Assembly (NCBI GenBank): GCA_903813345.2
Contig: CAIIXF020000002.1
Location: forward strand, 31,738,926-31,802,925
DNA length: 64,000 nt
DNA from: Owenia fusiformis
Lineage: Eukaryota > Annelida > Polychaeta > Sabellida > Oweniidae
Reading direction: 5' to 3'
Both the position numbers and the translations under genes were made by a program. This document shows positions 33,149-57,950 of the stretch, one piece after another. The stretch's first letter is position 1. Each line of letters begins with the position of its first letter. The notes below the pieces were generated by a model. The model made no database searches and was not told where the DNA came from. It worked only from the letters and a program-made list of their open reading frames with translations.

Positions 33149-33943
33149 TTGGGTGTCCCAAAAAAGTGAGACATTTTGACAAGTATTTTCTCAGCAATTG
33201 GACAACCAAATTCAATGAAAATTTGTTCAAACTACCCTAAGAGTATAATTAGCAGGTTGTAAAAATATAAGAAAGATATATGTAATGTGTGGACTAAGAA
33301 ATTCTAAATAGCATGTCAAAAAATCCCATATTGGAGCTTTGTGATGATACCTTCATAGTGTTTGTGCAAGCTATCAGGTGATAGCATCAGTCAAAATAGC
33401 TTGTCAGTGTTATGTCTTGTTAATTCGTTTCATTGTTCTTAATATCCAAAATATATTCATTTTCAAAACTCATTTGATAGGTGATATTGTTAGAATAAAT
33501 ATGGAAAAGTATTTTCCTGGAAATGTATTAATAAGTGACCTTTAAATTGATATTGGTTACTTTGACATACTGTTTTAAATTAAACAATACTAACATAATA
33601 CATTTAATATGTAACATATCTCTTACATATTCATAGCATTAGCTGAAGATACCCTGAACTGTCCCAAGTAAAGTTTTGAATGAATTTGGCTTATCTGTTG
33701 CTCAGAAATTACTCGTCAAATCACTTCTCATTTTTTGTTGCAAATGCTCTTTGCATTGCTCCGGTATGGGGTCTTTTGATCTTGATTTCTAAGTAATCTA
33801 ATAATATTTTCTTGATATTTTTTATATTTGAAACTTGCTAACAATTCTCCTGGGCTACTTTGTAAAAATCTTCAGGGAATTTGGTACATCAATTGTTGAG
33901 AAATTACTTGTCAAAAAGTGTCTCACTTTTTTTGGACACCCAA
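33149..33943. mobile_element. Non-autonomous element with TTGGGTGTCC ends
   Basis: TTGGGTGTCCCAAAAAAGTGAGACA at the left and its inverse (tgtctcactttttttggacacccaa) at the right; subterminal regions match for over 60 bases (tttctcagcaattg). Mariner-like in style. No transposase. Intergenic between SUPT20H and WBP4. Confidence 0.7.
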
Positions 33944-34112
33944 TTAAGTCCACCCGTATAGAGCACATATTGTATAAGGCGTTAATTACAACTGTGTATA
34001 TATGGGATATACCTAACATCTTAGTGGAACACTGTCCCAAGACCAACTGATGTTATGTAAATGAACCTCTATAAGTGGAACACCTCCCAAGTGGAGAGGT
34101 ACCCAACTAATG

Positions 34113-34284
34113 CCTACATCACATTTGATCTATGGCAACTGTACTGTGGCTGTAGCTTCCCAAAATCGAGTGAAATATGTGGCATAAAATATAGGGATCT
34201 GGATAAATAATATTACCAGGTATTCTACATCATTTTGTGAAGCTATGGCCACCGTACGACTGTTATAAGCAAATGCAACCAAGG
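34113..34284. mobile_element. MITE, copy 2 of the 30881-31054 family
   Basis: It shares with copy 1 the order acatttgatc.. gtagcttc..aaaatcg..atatagggat..ctac..gaagctatggccacc..gtt. Its ends are more degraded. Confidence 0.55.
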
Positions 34285-34847
34285 CTTAAGATCCCATCAT
34301 GATAGCTCATGCAACTTGCATGTACACCCTCTTATATCCTGATAGCATTGGTTCAATCAACAGGAGGTCAGAATTTACTGGATAGGTACTGCTCTAATTA
34401 ATTGTCCTGATCTTAGTGCTGGGAATGTTTTAGTTGTTAACATGTTGGTTGATAAAACAAGTCTAGTTTGTATATAAACTATTTTTTTATTTTTCTTAAA
34501 AATCTTAAAATATATCAAAATCGTTTACAATGAAACTTATGGAGCTTAAAGGGCTAAACTGCTCAACTGGCCACTTTCTCAAAACAAATATCTGTTGAAG
34601 TTCATACTCATAGGAAGGCTATTGCTATCATTGACAGTTCAAGTTCAGCTATTTTAACAAGAAATTGACTGACCCAAAAAGACTGCTAAAATTCCAATTT
34701 ATCCATACAATTTCTTTAAATTCAAATATACTAATACTGAAGACCATTCCTATAAACCATGTTAAGCAACTGTTGGTCTGTTCCAGTTCTTAATACAATA
34801 TTGAGATGCATTTTACTTGGAGTAACACTGTATCATAGTAAACGTTT

Positions 34848-34997
34848 AAAGGCCCTATTACAGTGGAATATTTGATGATTAAAAATATCAACTTTTGAAA
34901 AATAAAAAGCTGAAAACTTTTTTTCAAAACATTTTTTTTTCAAAGATCTCTACAATAAGTCATGAACAATAGTAAACTTTGTATGGGGCCTTTAACA
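34848..34997. mobile_element. Small MITE with TTTAAAGGCCC ends
   Basis: TTTAAAGGCCCTAT at the left and GTATGGGGCCTTTAA at the right form an inverted pair about 150 bp apart. Non-coding. Confidence 0.5.
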
Positions 34998-35490
34998 TCC
35001 AAATAATAAATTTGATGTATATGATGATACTACTACACACTTTCACAAAAAAAGTTGAAAACAAGAAATAGAGGAAGTGTCATTTTAAAATTTAATCGCA
35101 ACATCATCACCTTGAATTATGTATTCTATCAGTATATGTGCAAAAATCCAAATGAAAACATGATATCACCCCCAAAATGCAATCTGATTTTCGACCAAAT
35201 TTTGGTGTCGAAAGGTTTGCCGGAACGGTGCCGAAACGGTGATGGAACAGCAGTGAATTTTTTCAATGCCGAATCGGCGCCGGATTATATTGGCTGTGTA
35301 TATCAGCAATTTTATCATGTCACTTCCACAAGAGGTGACATATTGTTATGGTCCTCAGCATTTTTGTGGAGAGTGTTCGACAGCTGGCATTTGTAACAAA
35401 TGGGAGGTGGTGACACTTTGCATCTTAATGCATTATTAGTTTGATTCTCACCATTCAGACAGTCATGCAAATCCTAAATATTATATCTTA

Positions 35491-38400
35491 TCAAGAATCC
35501 TCTGTCCGAGTTTTTAAACTGCGAGCGCCACCAAACTTTCGCTTTTTGAAAGAAACTGCACCTGAGCTAGAGTCATTACTGAGAGAAGAAACAGTTTTTT
35601 CTTTGAACTTCATTTTTTTGGGTTCCGAGTGCATAACTATCGGAGCTGCTATTTCTTCACTCTCCTTTGTGACTGGTAACTGCAAATCAACATACTCCCT
35701 GGAAGTAAAAAAACATATAACTTAAAACATGTAAATCTACTCTGGTGACAACTCTACGATACAGAACAAGGCACAGGACGTGAACGAGATCACACCATCA
35801 AATAGGCAGACACTATGAACCAGGAAAACTGTTCTCCTATTATGTTAACAAATTCCAAGGACAAGAAAACAAGATGGCCGTCCAAAAGTTAATCAGCTCT
35901 AGTAAGGAAATCCGATGAGCGCTTTTCCTGAAATGGCGATGACAAGATTTTTCGAAAAACCTTCAAAATGGCCACCAGAAAACAAGATGGCCGCCCAAAA
36001 TATAATCAGCTCTAGTACTTGATATCCTCTATCATGTGTGTAAATTTGAAGGAAATCCGATGAGCGGATTTTCTGAAATGGCGATGACAAGATTTTTCGA
36101 AAAAATCTTCAAAATGGCTGCCAGAAAACAAGATGGCTGCCCAAAAGTTAATCAGCTCTAGTACTTGATATCCTCTATCATTTGTGTAAATTTGAAGGAA
36201 ATTCGATGAGCGGTTTTCCTGAAATGGCGATGACAAGATTTTTCGAAAAACCTTCAGAATGGCCACCAGAAAACAAGATGGCCGCCCAAAAGTTAATCAG
36301 CTCTACTACTTGATATCCTCTATCATTTGTGTAAATTTGAAGGAAATCCGATGTGCGGATTTTCTGAAATGGCGATGACAAGATTTTTCGAAAATCTTCA
36401 AAATGGCTGCCAGAAAACAAGATGGCCGCCCAAAAGTTAATCAGCTCTAGTACTTGATATCCTCTATCATTTGTGTAAATTTAAAGGAAATCCGATGAGC
36501 AGTTTTCCTAAAATGGCGATGACAAGATTTTTCGAAAAACCTTCAAAATGGCCGCCAGAAAACAAGATGGCCACCCAAAAGTTAATCAGCTCTAGTGCTT
36601 CATATGCTCTATCATCTCTGCGAATTTGGAGAAAATCTGATGAGCAGTTTTCCTCAAACGGCGATGACAAAAAGCGGGACGATCACGGTCACGATCACGA
36701 CCACGATCACGATCACGACCACGATCACGACCACGATCACGACCACGATCACGACCAGTATGACGACTATATCCCACCGATGGTGTGATTAAATTAAAAA
36801 TGGCCTTTAATTTAGGAAATTACCCAATGAACAAAAAACCTAATCAGATCTTGGAACTTAGCTCAAGCGCCTGTACAAATTCAAGATCAGATGAATGGTT
36901 TCTAGCTATCTTGATAATTACAACCCTAATTTTGTACTTATTCTTGAAAACATTTATCATATGAAAATGTCAGATCAAGTTTTACAACGTACGGTTCAGT
37001 ATAAGTGACAGTCTCCCATTGCCCATAAGCCTGCGGTCTGGCTGGTCTTTTAGTAGCATGCTTCACTGGGGGCTTCTTCTCTTGGGGTAGTGGAATCTCA
37101 TGGGTAGGCACCTCCTCTGCTTTTTGAGTATTCTGACTGGATTCCTGTAAAAATATGTTGGATTGATCAGTCTAGAAGAATGCTAAAAATACTGAAGTAT
37201 ATGTATGAAAACTGATGCACACAAATACAGTAGGTTATGACTGTAGTAAAAAGCTTCAGGCAAAGTTTGAAAGTATTTCTATCATTGATTCACGATCCAA
37301 CATTCTCTCATACAGAAAGTTGGTTCATGAATTATGAAAATGCAACTTTTATAGATACGAGAGAAAAAATGTATTATCTTCACATTGAAATTGAAACAGT
37401 TATCATCATATGTCTCACATCATTATTTTGAGTTATATAAGATATAAGTCAAAAGATACAGCATTGGTTTAATCAGAGCTAATAAATACATATACAACAT
37501 CATTCATCATTATTCGGGTGGATTGTAGTACTACCAACCCCCTGCTCCTCTCACAGGCCTGTACATTATATAACACACAGGCACTAATTTTTGTAATCTT
37601 GGTTCTAAAACGTGACGAACCTTGGTCTTTTCTTCAGGTGAAGGCTTCAGTCTGTCTGAGGGTGACACATAACCCTCAGGCTTTTCCCATGTAGTCTCTG
37701 GAAAAACAAATTGGACATGTTTCAGTAAAATAGTGAGCCAATATACTAGTGACAATTATAAAATTACTGGACTTCTATCTGAAAAAGTAACTGTTTCAAC
37801 TCAAAATCATTTACTTGTTCACAAATATTTGCATACAGTAAATATTTCTTTCTACCTCCACTTTCTGTATGCCAGTAGTATGTGTGGCCCTCTGGTGACG
37901 TAGTTTCCTCCCACATTGTGGGGTCAACCTCAGGTTTAAAGCCAGGGGGTGGCAGGCTCGGACCTTGTAGAGGCTCATATGATGGCTTAAACTCTTCTTC
38001 TGAAATATGGAGAATTTAAATATACTTTACATTACACTATTGCCGTTGCCTTCCATAAATTCCAAAGAATGACAAAAATATTATGATGTCCACAAACTGG
38101 TCTAAGTTTTACAATATAAAATTTTTAGTTGTGGCCTGCAGTCAGCATTTGTTCCTTAGATCTAATATTCCTGATGACATTCCACATTGACTCTTTTGAT
38201 GTTCCTGGGAATTATTTTTAGTTTGCCTCTGTATTGTGAACTCTCTGGCAATGAGAACTGATTGTTTCAATCTATAGAACAATTTGGCCTTTCTATTTTC
38301 AAGCCATCTTACTCACAACCTTTTGCTATACTACCTTTTTTCTTTGGCTTTTCTTTAACACCGTATTGGGCAGCTAGTTCAGGATTTGATGCGAGATCTT

Positions 38401-39998
38401 TCTCGAAGGCTGCCAGTGCTGCCTTGATAACATAAAGATCAATACATTTATTTGGATTCTAACTATTTCACAGTGATTGATCAAATAACAAGGAATTGTG
38501 TCTGTTTTAAACATGTACACTGGTGGAATATGGATCTGTTTTTATTTGTAAAAATAACTTAATTACTGGAAACATCTTAAAATGATAAGCTGTATCAAGT
38601 GCTGTTGCCAAATCTTAAATAATGTAAATTATGTAGAGATCTAATTAAATTTATTACTCTCTCCATTTCTTTAAAAGCATCTGAGTCTTCTTGTTTCTTT
38701 TGTGCCGTTTTAGCACCTTGCTTACGAATGTCTGCAAGCTTCCGGGTGACATTCTCCTTGTGCTTCTTTCCACCTTCATGAAAGTTTACACTCTGAAGAA
38801 AATAGCATGTTATATGATATGTATGAATGTATTATCATCTATGTGTCATGTTTCTCAATCTGTGAATGGGGGAACATGTCTCACATTACATAAATAAAAT
38901 ATACAATAATATGTAATGTCGTTAGTATTAGTTAATGAAAACACAGAATGAAATCTGTGCTAAAATAGTATTTGAATAATGTTTTTGCTCAATAAAGATA
39001 TATTAATTACACAGAAAGTTTGTGACTAATAAAGGCTATTTTACTTTAGTTGGTTCAAATGTAAAGATGTATAATATTGCCATGCCTACCTCACTAAGAT
39101 GCTGGACAACCAAATGCCAACCACTAAAAGGGTGGCTTATATTCTTGATGGGGACAGACATAATTAAAATTGAATGACAAAAATGTACTCACAGCTTTAT
39201 TATCAGCAATCCAGCATTTGCAATATTCACAAAACTTCTTTGCCTGAGACACCCAGTATTCTGCCCTGCAAATCAATATATTTTGGTATTTTGCTGTTAT
39301 TATCATGGTGATCAGAGCTGAATTTTGGAATTGACTTCCGAATAGAACAACATGGTTTCATTCCAGCAAACATATGAAATGCAGGAAGGTCGGCTCTGGT
39401 TACTCGAGTCTCTAGCTTACAGCTAGATGTGACTTCATTGATTTCGTATGTAATCTAGAAAAAGTGTCACACGCACCTACAGTAGAACTCCTATTTCATA
39501 ATTCTTATAAATATTATAAGAATATTAATTATATTTAAGTTGAAGCGTTTCTTGTCTGGAAAATTTCATTTTGAAAATAACCTCAAACTCAACGGATCCG
39601 CCATTTATACAGCATACTCAGCAGAAAAATGGAAGCCATTTTGAAATGAAATTCCACTTACCTAGATTAAAATATATATAACAATCAATTAAGACGGGGA
39701 TATGAGCTGACATTCTGCAAATGTATGCATACAGGTATGTTTCATATAATTATGCCGTAACAACTGTGCGTGTGTCACCATGATTTATAAATATTGAGTT
39801 ACTGCTGAAACTGAGCTAAGATTGCACAACTTGAAGCTAATGAGAGTGCACAGCGTTCACAATTTGGCGATCAAGCCGAATAATTGGCAAGAGACTCAAG
39901 TAAATCTAGTCAATGTCAAAGAGTGCAAAGATTCGGGGTATCATGGCAGTTTCATCTCAATAAATATCAATTGAACAGACAACTGAAGTTACTTACAT
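35491..39998 (-). CDS. WBP4: WBP4 / FBP21, spliceosomal U1-type zinc finger and WW protein
   Basis: A spliceosome-associated protein that binds proline-rich splicing factors. Exons from 5' to 3' on the - strand: 39997-39998 (AT of the start codon), 39193-39265, 38658-38792, 38335-38422, 37856-37999, 37555-37697, 36993-37144, 35491-35698. All joins keep phase, giving 314 residues. The N-terminus MAEYWVSQAKKFCEYCKCWI with HEGGKKHKEN is the WBP4 C2H2 matrin/U1 finger. One WW domain follows (W..HTYYWHTESGETTWEKPEG); human WBP4 has two. The C-terminus (KMKFKEKTVSSL..SFKKRK) matches the conserved end that contacts the spliceosome. The 37555 donor (CCT|gtgaga) has an alternative at ACCAAG|gttcgt, also in phase. 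The gene is tail-to-tail with SUPT20H and head-to-head with the MBT gene. Confidence 0.9.
35867..36665. repeat. About 145-bp tandem array in the last WBP4 intron
   Basis: Roughly six units. Each holds AACAAGATGGCCGCCCAAAA, atcagctctagtacttgata and aaatggcgatgacaagattt. The first unit is shortened by about 30 bp. Open stretches across it on the - strand are repeat by-products. It lies between the two final WBP4 exons and is presumably transcribed and spliced out. Confidence 0.85.
36676..36760. repeat. GATCAC/GACCAC microsatellite
   Basis: Alternating hexanucleotides built from CACGAT and CACGAC, directly after the 145-bp array. In the WBP4 intron. Confidence 0.9.
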
Positions 39999-40478
39999 GA
40001 TTTATTGTTCAATTCTCTGTCTATTCAAGTGTCAAGTCTGAAAAATGTTTCAAAGGACACGTGACTCTATATCTGCATCTAAATTGCACACCAATCTATT
40101 TTACAGTAGTAGCTGATTTGAAAATATCATTGTCAATCGTTAAAAGTTACAAGAGAGAACAATATTGAAGAAAACGTCAAATCTTTGTAAAATTTACTTT
40201 CAACCGGATATCAAATTTTCTCAAATAGTCAAACCAAACTCTAAACAAAAGACAAAATATGATTGGTCCAAATTTTTATTTGACACAGAACTAAATGTTA
40301 TGAACCAATCAAAATTGATTTGATGTTTACGCTTGATCCTAGCGCACTTGCGCACAACGTGGCTATTGTTGTTGATAAAAAGTTGTGACAACTTTTGTAA
40401 ATTTTTAACACAAAAGGTCCTTTTATGCAGCTGTGCACTCATAGATTGACAGAGTGAAGTGTCAGCTTCAAAGCGACC
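39999..40478. promoter_or_regulatory. Candidate bidirectional promoter between WBP4 and the MBT gene
   Basis: Only about 480 bp separate the two divergent start codons. It holds two CCAAT boxes in opposite orientation (ATTGG near 40262, CCAAT near 40306) and a GC-rich palindrome GCGCACTTGCGC at 40342-40353 that loosely resembles an NRF-1 site. No TATA box stands out. Paired CCAAT boxes and short spacing are usual in divergent housekeeping promoters. Transcription start sites are not known. Confidence 0.6.
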
Positions 40479-53097
<12,619 letters not shown>

Positions 53098-55290
53098 CAC
53101 TGGCCAGTGAGCGTCATGGCAACTCACATCTTTATCTCAAACAAGCATTCAAATTATACAAATCATTGTAAATATGTTACATACTTAATAGTTTAAAGTT
53201 AATAGAAGGTGAAAGGTATAAATGGATTTATGGAGGTCAAACTTCATATTTTGAATACAAGATGGAGAAGAAAAGGGGAGGTCACTGATAATACATACAG
53301 AAATGTAACTTAATTATATACGGCTCGTAGCTTTATGCAATATTGAAGGATTGTTAGAACACTGTTCCTGCGAAATGATAGACACGTATAAAAGCATTCA
53401 ATCCATATCTCATTGTCAGATTCATGGGCTCATTTTAAGGAAAACCAAAAGGGATCACTTCAAAATACCTCTGTATGTGATGCAATGAAGTTAGTTCCAT
53501 TTTGACTTAACACGCTTTCTCCATGTGGCAGAAAGGAATAGAGGGTGTACAATGTATGAAGCGATCTTTTTATTAAACACATCTATGTTCCAATTATACG
53601 AAATTCAATATCTGATGTGTAAAATGCAATATGAATTGCTGTTTTTATACAATCCTGGTTAGGTAGCTTGAACTTTTATGAATAAATAGAAGAAAATATG
53701 AGATGCATGTTGATTTTCCAAATGTCTTTCAGATGTGCATTGTTTGTATACTGTCTGTCGTTATCAGTGGATTCATTCAGCTTTATGTTAAAGTGTGCCT
53801 TTAAAGTCATGGTCAATATGTATTCGTTCATAGTTATTTAACACCCATTAATCCATTGTAACATTATGGCTTTATGTAGGAGAATTTAGTTTTTTGTTTG
53901 TTAAGTTTAATAAACCAAGCTTCTCGTTTAACTCTACCTACCTTTAATACCAAGTGCCCTACTTCCCTTATGGGAACTGTGAAGTAGAACTTTGAAGTTC
54001 AAATTGTATTGCCAAAAAAGGTCAGTAGTCTGTCATCAAAACCTTTAATTGTTCCTCAAGTCTCTCAAAACTAGGACTGGGGAATATATAATGGAGGGTG
54101 TGCAGGAGAGATTTGATGCAAGACTTTATGAGTGTTATTTGTATGTAAAAGTATATCAGTTATTTTTATGTTACATTGCATTGTACAATCTCATGTCATT
54201 ATTCTACAGTATCATAGCCTTTATTAGGGAGGCTAACTTACACATTTTTAAGATAACTTGTACACGAATGTGTAGATCAGCTCTGTCCTTCATATTCTTT
54301 ACTTGTCTGGTTTACTTTGAATGAATAAGGAAAAAGTTGTCGTTAATTACCTGGAAAAACCAATTGATAGGGTGACGGTTATCCCTGGTGGTCATAATAT
54401 GATGTGTTTTTGTACAAGTTCTCTTAAAAACATGTAACTTAACCTCCCTATTGTCACTAATAACTGAAGAATATTATTATCCTGTATTGTTAAGTTTGTA
54501 TATAATTGTTTATGTGTATAGTAAATAATATTTATATTGTTAAAGGTAACTGGTGTTTATGATTTAAATAGGACCCAGATTGTGATGAATTGTATTTTCT
54601 ACAATGGAGTTCATATGCACTCCATGGAGCATGTCATTGTCTGTGACTCCACTTTACATCATTGTAAGGAAGAATATTGAATTATTAGAGAGGTTTCTTA
54701 CAACAGGTTATAGCTAAAATGTATCCACAACAGCACTCGTTTTAATTGAGCTTCATAAGCATAAATCTGGTGTTAAATACGTTGAGCTTAAAACGTGAGA
54801 AACCTCTCTATTTATTGATGTGGGCCTGAGACCTCAATTATGACCTTTCGATTTGATTCTGCCATCTTTTGGTACATCAAAGATGATCTTGGACCATATA
54901 ATATTGGCCAGTCTCAGGATATTATATTAAATAAGTTCAAAATTTGGCAGTTACAGAATTTTGTGTTATATTACCTGATTCTACGTTGATTAATGGTGTA
55001 AGACAATAAATATTGTCAGTTTGGTATACAATTCTATTTTATTACTGAAAAATGTTTCAAAATGTTTATTATGACGATTTTGGAAATAATGCAATATGTA
55101 CTTGTGTTTTTTCAGCATACATGTGTTTTGGCATGATTTTTTTCCAAATTCTGTGATAACCCTACTATACTAGTAGTTTTTTATTAGAACCTTGATTGTA
55201 CATATTGAAAATGAAATATCAACCATGTTATATGGACATAAATACCTTAATAGATTTTAACATATCTATGATTTAAAATAAAACTGTTTT
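53098..55290 (+). other. 3'UTR and flank of the MBT gene
   Basis: Non-coding, AT-rich. AATAAA signals occur near 53682, 53909 and 55276, so alternative 3' ends are possible. No other feature recognised. Confidence 0.5.
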
Positions 55291-56424
55291 GTGGTGTTTT
55301 TATTTGTACAGTGTACATTTAAATCAGAAATCTGTCATACTTCTTTTAACAAACTCTATACTACTTGGATTTTATTCTTGATAAAATGACATCATGTACA
55401 AAGGTATGATTTAGAAAACTGTCAAATCACAGATAAGTAAGGCATTTGACAGAAAAATGAAAGAACTCATTAATAATGATAACACTTTTTCATACATCTT
55501 CTCATTGAGTCTCAAAACCGTTTAGAGGACATTGCCTTGGTATTTACTCTAGTAGCTCATGCTGGTTGAGTATGCACTTCTATGTCCAGAGATTTTCTCT
55601 TCAGAAATCATCTATGTGAAGGTCATTGATCAATTTTGGCTTGGTAACATATTTGCCACAGAAGGCGAAATAGGTCAAATGGCCACGCCCTTTTCTACGC
55701 GAATACTCCCCCCCCCCCCCATTTTTGCATCTCCGGAACCGTTGGACATAGAAGGTTGTGTGACCACTCAAAATGTCCGGAATGGCCACATTATAGGGGG
55801 TCAATAATACATATGTGTTTGAAAAAGTCAATGGTTTTCAAGATATTTGCCAAAAACTGATTTTAGCATGTTACGCACAACAGTTTTCATCTATCCTGCA
55901 TCATTTAAGACTGGATCCGCAGCCTCTATCTAGTCAGATCAGCGAAGGAAACAAACTTTTTTGGTTGTTGAGTTGGCCAAGAGGTCTTAGGTGAATGGGT
56001 ACCCTAAACCACGAGGTTGCGAGTTTGAGACACGTGTGCTCCGTATGTTCATTCTTTTATGAGTACCATATCTAGTATCTACAAGGGATGCTGATGTATT
56101 ATGAGTATTGAATATCGATTGAGTTTAATTATAAACCACGAGGTTGTGAGTTTGAGACACATGTGCTCCTTGTACAATAATTGTGTTCATTCTTTAATGA
56201 GTACTAGATATAGTATCTACAGGGTGGTCCAAAAAAAATTGGAACATTTGTTAATTGAACACAAAACCTTTATTTTTCCTCTAAAATGCACCAAAACTTT
56301 ACTGAGCATAGTTCCGTCACTTATCTCTCTGATGTAAAGTTTATAGGTGCAAACCAAAAAGTTAATGTATTAAACTAATCAATGTTTGATATGACCCCCT
56401 TTGTTATGCGGTAAACACGATACA

Positions 56425-57020
56425 AAAATATGTCATATTCCGCAACGAATATGGCATATTCACTTGTGGTGTATGACAGATTCACCTGCGGTATATGGCA
56501 TACACACTAACCAATGAGAACGTGATGCGGAAGTACGCAATTGTCAATTGCATCGATTGAACGAACAAGTAAAACGTTATAGATTATTATAATGATTATT
56601 GAATCAACAGTACTGTATATCGCATATATTAACTTAGCAGAAGTATCAGTCATCAATCTCGCGTAATAAACTTACTCAATCAATCCAGGATTCATATATT
56701 AGTACTCATCGCACTAAATATATTGATAATCCAGCGTATAGTTTTACATTTAGAGTTGATTCTCGCAACCAATCAAACCAACGCTTTCTGTATCACGTTT
56801 TCACCTGCGGTATATGTCATATTCACCTGCGGTATATGCCATATTCCGCAAGTGAGTATGACATATTCCACAGGTGAGTATCGGGTATTCACTGAAATCA
56901 ATGTATCGCATATTCACTGCGGAATATCGCAAACTCACTTGCGGAATATGCCATATACCGCAGGTGAGTATGGCATATTCACCTGTATCACAAATACCGC
57001 GCAACCATGAATGTATGCCC
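56425..57020. repeat. Cluster of short palindromic repeats (TTCACCTGCGGTATATGNCATA)
   Basis: The motif and its inverse (TATGCCATATACCGCAGGTGA) and variants occur at least ten times, in both orientations and irregular spacing. Spans most of the left interior of the big element. Possibly many transposase sites. Confidence 0.75.
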
Positions 57021-57462
57021 TATACCGCGTAACACCCTTTTCTTAAATATACACTTGTCAATTTCGCAGCTACTTTTACATATATTCTTTATTTAAAAGC
57101 TTTAATGAACATGTTGATTGCTATACACATTTTATAAATCATATTTAGTTGACATGAAGAATTAACATCTATGGTTTACTGGAAAAGGATTATGTTATTG
57201 TCAACTTAAGAATACCCCAAATCATTATTATTTAAGAGTAGGAAAGAAAGAACATGTCAGAGGTGAGTGATTGTATAACCCATATAGCTACTAAACTGAC
57301 AAAATCATTGTTTCCACTTTTCAGTAGAGGGGAAACTGACCAGTTATTTACAAAGCTTTATCAAGGACCACCTCTAAGCACATATAATATAATATAATAT
57401 ATCATTTGTGTTCTGGGAAACTCCTTTATGATCATTGATATACATACAGTATATTGATGTAT

Positions 57463-57810
57463 TTCATACTTGAGTGGGTTTGGGGTAGATATCACCCGGG
57501 AATATATATCATATCTGAGGAGCGGGCAGGATATATTGTATATGTCCCGCTCTAGGCCAAATGCGGGCAGATATCCATCCCGCTCCCGGGAATTTTTTCA
57601 AAAGTTTAAAAAAGTTTAAAAATTTTAAAAATTTAAATTTCAGAAGTTTAAAATTTTTCAAAAAGTTTAAATGTTACAATTCTATTGTATTGAGCTGAAG
57701 GAATATTATGAAAATGTTACATATAAATTGTGCTTTTAGGCCTATCTTGTCATTTGAAAAAGGTGGTAAAGGTTATATCTACCCCTAACCCACTCAAGTA
57801 TGAGATACAC
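57463..57810. mobile_element. MITE with CATACTTGAGTGGGTT ends
   Basis: CATACTTGAGTGGGTTTGGGGTAGATAT at about 57465 and its inverse at about 57776-57806; the interior has cccgctc/gagcggg inverted pieces. Confidence 0.65.
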
Positions 57811-57811
57811 C

Positions 57812-57950
57812 AGTTATGTACGGTCGGTTTTGGATACAGTGTTTATCCAGCGGGAAATATGTGTATCTCCCTCGGTCCCTGCGGTCCCTCGTGAGATACA
57901 TGTATTTCCCTTGGGATAAACCCTGTATCCAAAACCTCCCAGTACATCAC
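57812..57950. mobile_element. Hairpin MITE next to the preceding one
   Basis: gttttggatacagtgtttatcc...gggaaatatgtgtatct pairs with agatacatgtatttccc...ggataaaccctgtatccaaaac across a short loop (ccctcggtccctgcggtccctcg). Confidence 0.65.

Noticed and set aside
55559-55807. Protein-coding gene in the arms of the 3.6-kb inverted repeat
   Set aside because: Present in both arms, no known domain, and no splice-compatible neighbours.
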